DNA from: SVTX01 sp964526505
GTDB lineage: Bacteria > Bacillota > Clostridia > Oscillospirales > CAG-272
Length of the DNA stretch: 37,650 bases
NCBI GenBank assembly: GCA_964526505.1
Contig: CAZGJC010000016.1
Span: 1 to 37,650, forward strand
Direction: 5' to 3'
Below the pieces are notes generated by a model, which was given only the letters and a program-made list of their open reading frames with translations, ran no database searches and was not told where the DNA came from. The position numbers and the translations under genes are program-made. Below are positions 32,916-37,650 of this stretch, in pieces (the stretch's first letter is position 1; each line of letters starts with the position of its first letter).

Positions 32916-34955
32916 ATGGCTATTTACAGCACAAAACAAATCAGAAACATTGCACTTGCCGGTCACGGCGGTTCGGGAAAAACGTCGCTTGCAGAGGCTA
33001 TGCTTTTCGTGAGCGGAGGAACGGACAGACTCGGTAACGTTCCCGACGGCAACACGGTATGCGACTATGACGCAGAAGAGCAAGCGAGAAAGTTTTCACT
33101 TTCGGCATCTTTGGCACACGTATTTTGGAAAGACGTTAAGATAAATATTATAGACACACCCGGTTATCTCGATTTTGAAGGAGAAGTAAGACAGGGTGCG
33201 AGAGTTGCGGACAGCGTGGTTATTTGCGTTGACGGTAAAGCCGGAATGGAAGTCGGCACGGAACTTGCGTGGGACAAAGCCGTTGAAGCCGGTGTTCCGA
33301 GAGCGTTCTTTATCAACAAGTGCGACAACTACGACGCACACTTCGGAGCAACTTTCAATCAATTACACGACAAGTTCGGAAAATCGCTTTGTCCCGTATT
33401 TATTCCCGTGGGAAAGAACGGCAAGGACATCACGATGATAGACTTACTTGACATGCAACCGTACGTATACGACGACAGCGGAAAGAGAATACCCACAGAC
33501 ATGACCCCCGCACTTGAAGCGGAAGTTGCAAAATACAAAGACGTTCTCAACGAGGCACTTGCAGGCACGTCCGACGAGATGATGGAAAAATACTTCGGCG
33601 GAGAAGAGTTTACGAAAGAAGAGTCGGTTGAAGCACTTCACCAAGGTATTATAGACGGTTCGATTACTCCCGTATACTGCGGTGCGGCTACGAGACTTTG
33701 GGGCGTTGTTGCGATGATGGATTCCATTGCCGCTTCATTCCCGAGACACACGGCAAAGGGTGTTGAGCATACCGAGGACGGAGATATTGACATTGACGTT
33801 GAGGGAGATCCCGCACTATTCGTATTCAAGACGGTAGCAGACCCGTTCGTAGGAAAGATGTCATACTTCAAGGTTATGAACGGAAGCATCAGCCGTGACA
33901 TGGTATTGAAAAATTCAAGAAGCGGTTCGGAAGAAAAACTCGCACACATTTACATAATGAAAGGTAACAAGCAGGTTGAAGTTGAAAAACTTGCGTGTGG
34001 CGATATCGGTATGATATCAAAACTCAACGATACCAACACAAACGACACCTTATCACGTTCGGGCGAGATTGCTTACAAAGCCGTCAGATACTCAAAACCT
34101 TACTACTGCAAGGCAATGTATCCTCTCACGGCAAAAGACGAGAGCAAGATATCGCAGGCGATTGCGAGAATGACGGAAGAAGATTTGACTCTCCGCTACG
34201 AAAACAATCCCGAAACGAAGCAACAACTCATATATGCTATGGGTGACATGCATCTTTCGATTTTGGCCGCAAACCTCAAAAACCGTTTCGGAGTAAGCGT
34301 AAGATACGACACACCTGCAATTCCTTACAGAGAAAAGATAACAAATACAGTTGACGTTGAAGGAAAGCACAAGAAGCAGAACGGCGGTTCGGGTCAGTAC
34401 GGTCACGTATGGATCAAATTCTCGCCGTCCGAAAACGAAGGACTCACGTTCAGCGTATCGGTTGTCGGCGGTGCGGTTCCGAAGAACTTCTACCCGGCAG
34501 TTGAAAAGGGACTTCAAGACGCTATGCTCAAAGGAGCGTACGGCTATCCTATGACAAGGCTCAATGCAGATTTACACGACGGTTCTTATCACGACGTTGA
34601 CTCGGACGAAATTTCGTTCAAGACCGCCGCTTCGATCGCTTACAAGAAGTGTCTTGAACAGGCAGGTCCCGTTCTTCTCGAACCCGTAGGAAACCTTGAC
34701 GTAACCGTTCCCGAGTCTCTCGTTGGTGACGTTATGGGCGACCTCAACAAACGCAGAGGTGCGGTTATGGGTATGGACGCTTGCGAACACAGAATAGGTT
34801 ACACAACCGTTCACGCTATGGTACCGAAAGCCGAAATTGCGGATTATCCCACTGTTCTCCGTGCTATGACGCAGGGAAGAGGATACTTCGACTATGAAGT
34901 TACGGGATATGAGACTGTACCTGCAAACGTTGCACAGAAGATAGTAAACAAATAA
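32916..34955 (+). CDS. EF-G-like translational GTPase (EF-G2/FusA2 type)
   Basis: A 679-aa protein with the five-domain layout of EF-G: G domain, beta-barrel domain II, domains III-V (GGSGQYGHVWIKFSP and SYHDVDSDEISFKTAAS in domain IV, then the PVGNLDVTVPESLVGDVMGDLNKRRG start of domain V). The P-loop is GHGGSGKTS (16-24) rather than the AHIDAGKTT of canonical EF-G, and DTPGY (Tyr84) replaces DTPGH, which loses the histidine that positions the water in EF-G. NKCD is intact (134-137). These are features of the EF-G2-like paralogue group; its role is not settled and it is probably not the main translocase. A purine-rich AAAGGA precedes the ATG. Confidence 0.88.
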   Translation: MAIYSTKQIRNIALAGHGGSGKTSLAEAMLFVSGGTDRLGNVPDGNTVCDYDAEEQARKFSLSASLAHVFWKDVKINIIDTPGYLDFEGEVRQGARVADSVVICVDGKAGMEVGTELAWDKAVEAGVPRAFFINKCDNYDAHFGATFNQLHDKFGKSLCPVFIPVGKNGKDITMIDLLDMQPYVYDDSGKRIPTDMTPALEAEVAKYKDVLNEALAGTSDEMMEKYFGGEEFTKEESVEALHQGIIDGSITPVYCGAATRLWGVVAMMDSIAASFPRHTAKGVEHTEDGDIDIDVEGDPALFVFKTVADPFVGKMSYFKVMNGSISRDMVLKNSRSGSEEKLAHIYIMKGNKQVEVEKLACGDIGMISKLNDTNTNDTLSRSGEIAYKAVRYSKPYYCKAMYPLTAKDESKISQAIARMTEEDLTLRYENNPETKQQLIYAMGDMHLSILAANLKNRFGVSVRYDTPAIPYREKITNTVDVEGKHKKQNGGSGQYGHVWIKFSPSENEGLTFSVSVVGGAVPKNFYPAVEKGLQDAMLKGAYGYPMTRLNADLHDGSYHDVDSDEISFKTAASIAYKKCLEQAGPVLLEPVGNLDVTVPESLVGDVMGDLNKRRGAVMGMDACEHRIGYTTVHAMVPKAEIADYPTVLRAMTQGRGYFDYEVTGYETVPANVAQKIVNK

Positions 34956-34972
34956 TTTTACTTATAAAAAGA

Positions 34973-35006
34973 GAACAAGTCGGTCGCAGGATCGGCTTGT
35001 TCTTTT
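34973..35006. terminator. Bidirectional terminator between the EF-G-like and GH36-like genes
   Basis: GAACAAGTCG (34973-34982) pairs with CGGCTTGTTC (34993-35002) with one G-T pair and a 10-nt loop; TTTT follows on plus and CTTTTT on minus. Confidence 0.85.
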
Positions 35007-35030
35007 GATTTTAACTGCTTTTTTGAAAAA

Positions 35031-36644
35031 TCAGAATTTAATGATATAACTTTTACCGTCGTGTCTGTAACCGACAACGTGACCGGTAGCGACTCTGCGG
35101 ACGCTTACGTCGGTTGCGTTTGCAAGGGAGCACATTTTCTTGAATTTACGTTTTTGCTTTTGATTATATTCCGTTACGTCATCTGTCGTGACAAGGACCG
35201 AGGAGAAGAGTCCGGCAATGGTTGTAAGCACGTTTTGCTCGGCGTTATTGAGGTTACCGTCAAGGAAGAAATCTTTATCATACAAAGAAACTTCGCAAGG
35301 AGCGTTAAGGAACGCTTTTTTATTGAGGCTACGACGGAACACGATATCCGCCGACGCATTCTTAACGGAAGCACTTTCTCTGTAAAATTTTCTTGAATAC
35401 ATATTGGGGATATTATCGGAAACCGCATCGCAACTTATGGTACAATAATCCGCAATACCGAACGCAGGCATAAGAGGAGCGTCGGACGCATACATAAGTT
35501 TACCGAGGCAACATTCACGCAAGAACTTCATAGCGTCGCAGGTAAGTTCGCCACGGCTCTTTCCGTCGGTGGGAAGCACGCCTGCCGTATAAAGATTATC
35601 GAGTTTTACAAGGTCAAATCCCCACATAAAGAGTATCGTATGAAGAACCTCACGGACGTAATCTCTTACTTCGGGGTTTGCACTGTTGAGGATATACTTA
35701 TCGTCGTTTGTTTTACAGAATCTGCCGTCTTCCATACGCAAAATCCATTCGCCGTGGTTTTTGAAAACGGTTGATTTCTCGTCAACTGTGAACGGGGATA
35801 TGGCAATACCGGAAAGCATTCCACGCTCTCTTATAAGGTCGGATATTTCTCTCATTCCGATGGGGAAATATCTTCTGTTATAACGGAGCCAGTCTCCCTC
35901 TTCGCAATATTTACCCTCAATGAGGAACAAATTGGGTTTTACGGGGAAAGCGTGCATATCGTCTATTTTTTTACATATGATATCTTCGTTCAGAGTTTGA
36001 AGTTTCTTTGTGGAATAGCCGACGAGGTTTTCCACGGGTGCGTTCTCACTCTGAGGGAGCATTGAGAACCACTTTTCAAACACTTCGTCCTCACTGCCCT
36101 CGCAGAAGAACAAGGACATTGCCTTATAGTTATCGAATTTCGACACACCGGTTATATCTTTGGAGATTTTGAGTATGCCGTTGAAAGCGTCGTATTTAAA
36201 CACGGTATATCCCGTGGATTCGTCAAGAGACGCAAAAAGCGTTACCTTATCGCCGTGTTTGAAGTAACAATAGGAAAATCCGTGTGTTATTCCGGGTTTA
36301 TTCTTATAGGGGACGAAATCATAGTCTCCGCCTGTTTTTCTCGACTGTTTTTGATGAACGTATTCCGTAACTGCGGAAACTTTGCTCATTTTTGCGGAAA
36401 CGTGGCGTTCACGGCTTTCGGTTGCCGATTGGAAGCCGTTCATAAACACGACGTCGTTAATATTCGTTTGAAGAGGGATACGAATCGAAACTCCTGCGGG
36501 AACGTATTTTGATGTTACGTAAAGATTATAGGTATTTTCCGTGAGTTGTGCATTATACGTTGCGAGTTTCGGATTTTGTGCGGAATCCGCATTTATGCCG
36601 TCGGACGTATAGAACGCCGCGGCCGCTTTTATATTTATATCCAT
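35031..36644 (-). CDS. GH36-like alpha-galactosidase (clan GH-D), cytoplasmic
   Basis: A 537-aa enzyme that probably cleaves alpha-galactosides with retention. It starts with a beta-sandwich domain (about 1-215) followed by a TIM barrel. Clan GH-D landmarks are visible: IRERGMLSGIAISPF, the long NHGEWILR segment, ANPEVRDYV, and WGFDLVKLDNLY with the likely nucleophile Asp349. A second conserved region, ADYCTISCDAVSD, holds the probable acid/base Asp406. No signal peptide is present, so it acts inside on imported sugars. AGGAGG precedes the ATG by 6 nt. It is separate from the uptake locus 10 kb away and is shorter than the 700-aa GH36 enzymes, matching the compact subgroup. The exact substrate is unknown. 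Confidence 0.8.
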   Translation of the reverse strand: MDINIKAAAAFYTSDGINADSAQNPKLATYNAQLTENTYNLYVTSKYVPAGVSIRIPLQTNINDVVFMNGFQSATESRERHVSAKMSKVSAVTEYVHQKQSRKTGGDYDFVPYKNKPGITHGFSYCYFKHGDKVTLFASLDESTGYTVFKYDAFNGILKISKDITGVSKFDNYKAMSLFFCEGSEDEVFEKWFSMLPQSENAPVENLVGYSTKKLQTLNEDIICKKIDDMHAFPVKPNLFLIEGKYCEEGDWLRYNRRYFPIGMREISDLIRERGMLSGIAISPFTVDEKSTVFKNHGEWILRMEDGRFCKTNDDKYILNSANPEVRDYVREVLHTILFMWGFDLVKLDNLYTAGVLPTDGKSRGELTCDAMKFLRECCLGKLMYASDAPLMPAFGIADYCTISCDAVSDNIPNMYSRKFYRESASVKNASADIVFRRSLNKKAFLNAPCEVSLYDKDFFLDGNLNNAEQNVLTTIAGLFSSVLVTTDDVTEYNQKQKRKFKKMCSLANATDVSVRRVATGHVVGYRHDGKSYIIKF

Positions 36645-36657
36645 TTAAGCCTCCTCT

Positions 36658-36672
36658 CGGCACGAAGTGCCG
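36658..36672 (-). promoter_or_regulatory. Hairpin next to the GH36-like gene's ribosome binding site
   Basis: CGGCAC (36658-36663) and GTGCCG (36667-36672) form a 6-bp stem with a 3-nt loop, directly before AGGAGG on the minus-strand transcript. A stabiliser or translational-control role is inferred. Confidence 0.4.
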
Positions 36673-36717
36673 TGTAAGTTAAGTGTTTTTCGGGTTTAAA
36701 ATACAATCGTTCATTTT

Positions 36718-36746
36718 ATTGTACCATATTTTTTTGCGGATTGCAA
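36718..36746 (-). promoter_or_regulatory. Sigma-A promoter for the GH36-like gene
   Basis: On the minus strand TTGCAA (36741-36746), 17-nt spacer, TACAAT (36718-36723) with extended -10 TGG. It is divergent from the secG promoter 120 bp to the right; the DNA between (36747-36867) is A/T-rich with nothing else recognised. Confidence 0.7.
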
Positions 36747-36867
36747 CAAAAAACTCAAAATTTTACAATGGATTTAAATATTTAAAAACAAAAACGGCAA
36801 TCGCAGAAGAGGAGACAAGTTCGAAATCGAATTTTTTTGATTTGCGAAATTTTTTTGGGTTTTCCTA

Positions 36868-36896
36868 TTGCAATTTAACGCTCGGTGTGATATAAT
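36868..36896 (+). promoter_or_regulatory. Sigma-A promoter for secG
   Basis: TTGCAA (36868-36873), 17-nt spacer, TATAAT (36891-36896), with an extended -10 TGA. Confidence 0.8.
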
Positions 36897-36907
36897 AGGT
36901 GCAGTAT

Positions 36908-36967
36908 GTAGTTTGGGTAAAAGTCCCTCTTCGGGCGGAAATTAACTACGCTCGAACGGCATAAGCG
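36908..36967 (+). promoter_or_regulatory. Structured leader upstream of secG
   Basis: The leader is unusually G/C-rich. GTAGTT (36908-36913) pairs with AACTAC (36944-36949), enclosing two mutually exclusive hairpins: GGG (36915-36917) or GGG (36933-36935) can each pair with CCC (36925-36927). CGCT/AGCG (36949-36952 and 36964-36967) forms a third stem. The AGGAGG-type site of secG lies 22 nt downstream. No known riboswitch class is recognised; it is too short for tmRNA and lacks its conserved ends. Confidence 0.35.
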
Positions 36968-37005
36968 AAATTTTAAATTATGATCAGCAAGGAGGTCGAA
37001 AAAAG

Positions 37006-37281
37006 ATGACTGAATTTCTTTCAAAAATAGGCTTGAATATTCCTGAGTTTATTCTCGGCATAGTTCTTCTCGTTATTGCGGTTGGACTTATAGTTCTCGT
37101 TCTTTTCCAGTCGGGCAAAGACAGACAATCCGGAGCGGTATCGGGCAGTGTGGCTGAAACTTTCCTCGGCAAGTCTAAGTCGGCAAGCAAGGACAAGAAG
37201 ATGTCTATCGCAACCACAATTATCAGCATTGTGTTTGCTGTTGTAGTACTTGCAATGTACTTCTATATCGCAACGAAATAA
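37006..37281 (+). CDS. secG: Preprotein translocase subunit SecG
   Basis: A small 91-aa membrane subunit of the SecYEG channel. Two transmembrane helices flank a Gly/Ser/Lys loop: FILGIVLLVIAVGLIVLVLF (about 15-34), LFQSGKDRQSGAVSGSV with the conserved QSG and G-rich loop, and a second helix near 68-88. AAGGAGGT lies 9 nt before the ATG. The usual Firmicutes neighbours rnr and smpB do not follow at once; an unrecognised membrane protein does. It has its own promoter and terminator. Confidence 0.93.
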   Translation: MTEFLSKIGLNIPEFILGIVLLVIAVGLIVLVLFQSGKDRQSGAVSGSVAETFLGKSKSASKDKKMSIATTIISIVFAVVVLAMYFYIATK

Positions 37282-37295
37282 TTTTTATCCGTATA

Positions 37296-37329
37296 AAAAG
37301 GCACGCAAAAGTCTATTGTGTGCCTTTTT
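37296..37329 (+). terminator. Rho-independent terminator after secG
   Basis: AAAAGGCACGCAA (37296-37308) pairs with TTGTGTGCCTTTT (37316-37328) with one G-T pair and a 7-nt loop, ending in a T run. Confidence 0.88.
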
Positions 37330-37358
37330 ATTTTCGCCGACAAAACGGGATTATGCTA

Positions 37359-37387
37359 TTGACAAGCATATTAATTTATGTTAAAAT
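37359..37387 (+). promoter_or_regulatory. Sigma-A promoter for the last gene
   Basis: TTGACA (37359-37364), 17-nt spacer, TAAAAT (37382-37387), with extended -10 TGT. Confidence 0.8.
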
Positions 37388-37428
37388 TTATTTGGATTAC
37401 GATGCTTGCAAAGAGAGGTTACAGATAG

Positions 37429-37650
37429 ATGTCGAAAAAGGTAAGTTCTAAGGTTATAAGCGACCAAATGCTCGGAGCGATTACCGCCATAATAGCGATA
37501 ATACTTGTGTTTGCGATAGTTTTATCGGCGTTTTTGATTATTGTTCGTCCGTTCTCGGATTCACCGAATTTGGGCGGAGGCAAAAAGGACAGCGACGATT
37601 ATCCGTTTTATCAAAAGATAAACGTGGCAAATCCGACGTTTGCGGACAAC
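37429..37650 (+). CDS. Membrane-anchored protein, 5' part only (runs off the window)
   Basis: The first 74 codons are open to the window end. After a short polar tail (MSKKVSSKVISDQM) comes one hydrophobic helix (about 15-41, LGAITAIIAIILVFAIVLSA), then a Gly/Lys/Asp linker and YPFYQKINVANPTFADN. It is likely anchored with most of the protein outside. The family cannot be named from this part. GAGAGG lies 10 nt before the ATG, and a strong promoter lies 40 bp upstream. Confidence 0.75.
   Translation, partial: MSKKVSSKVISDQMLGAITAIIAIILVFAIVLSAFLIIVRPFSDSPNLGGGKKDSDDYPFYQKINVANPTFADN

Noticed and set aside
36908..36966. Short sequence resembling a tmRNA tag end (AACTACGCT...GCATAA) upstream of secG
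   Set aside because: tmRNA is about 350 nt with a conserved 5' end and a tRNA-like 3' end; neither is present, and the match covers only a few codons.

Overview
The window looks like chromosome from a low-GC, endospore-forming Clostridia-type Firmicute. It carries HPr kinase, a dgt-dnaG-rpoD macromolecular-synthesis operon, spoIIGA-sigE, zinc-type L31, HflX, SecG, strong AGGAGG ribosome binding sites and TTGACA/TATAAT promoters. No rRNA or tRNA gene, CRISPR array, phage or transposase gene was seen. Species-level placement is not possible from the sequence alone.

Layout. 1-1.8 kb: a leftward pair, Sfp-type phosphopantetheinyl transferase and hprK. 1.8-4 kb: a rightward pair of membrane-anchored extracytoplasmic proteins, one a degenerate parvulin/SurA-like foldase. 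4-8.1 kb: dgt, dnaG, rpoD. 8.3-25.2 kb: a large carbohydrate-uptake locus. It has a monocistronic lipoprotein solute-binding protein with its own promoter and terminator, then, after about 1 kb of non-coding DNA, a seven-gene operon: a giant 1165-aa secreted binding protein, a MalF/MalG-like permease pair, an NHL-TPR-YIP1 membrane protein, a 1389-aa secreted DUF5696-like protein, and a second permease pair. It ends at a bidirectional terminator shared with the convergent spoIIGA-sigE pair (25.3-26.9 kb). 27-31.8 kb: rpmE, then hflX, a YigZ/IMPACT protein, a TatD DNase carrying a 42-bp in-frame tandem repeat, and a MATE transporter. 31.8-32.9 kb: a mostly non-coding stretch dense in inverted repeats, with one small leftward gene. 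32.9-37.65 kb: an EF-G-like GTPase, a convergent cytoplasmic GH36-like alpha-galactosidase, secG and the start of another membrane protein.

How the genes fit together. The uptake locus encodes two binding proteins and two permease pairs but no ATPase, so it probably borrows a shared MsmX-type ATPase. The beta-propeller/YIP1 and DUF5696 proteins sit between the permease pairs, which suggests a surface assembly that captures or processes a complex glycan. HPr kinase and cre-like sites point to catabolite control. The GH36-like enzyme could handle imported alpha-galactosides, but it is 10 kb away and separately transcribed.

The signals most worth a second look are the two-permease-pair DUF5696/YIP1 operon; the hairpin array at 31875-32084, where a base change is compensated within a stem; the spoIIGA promoter and start region, with a Spo0A-box-like -35, a 21-nt spacer and a perfect Shine-Dalgarno lying inside the ORF; and the tandem-repeat insertion in TatD.
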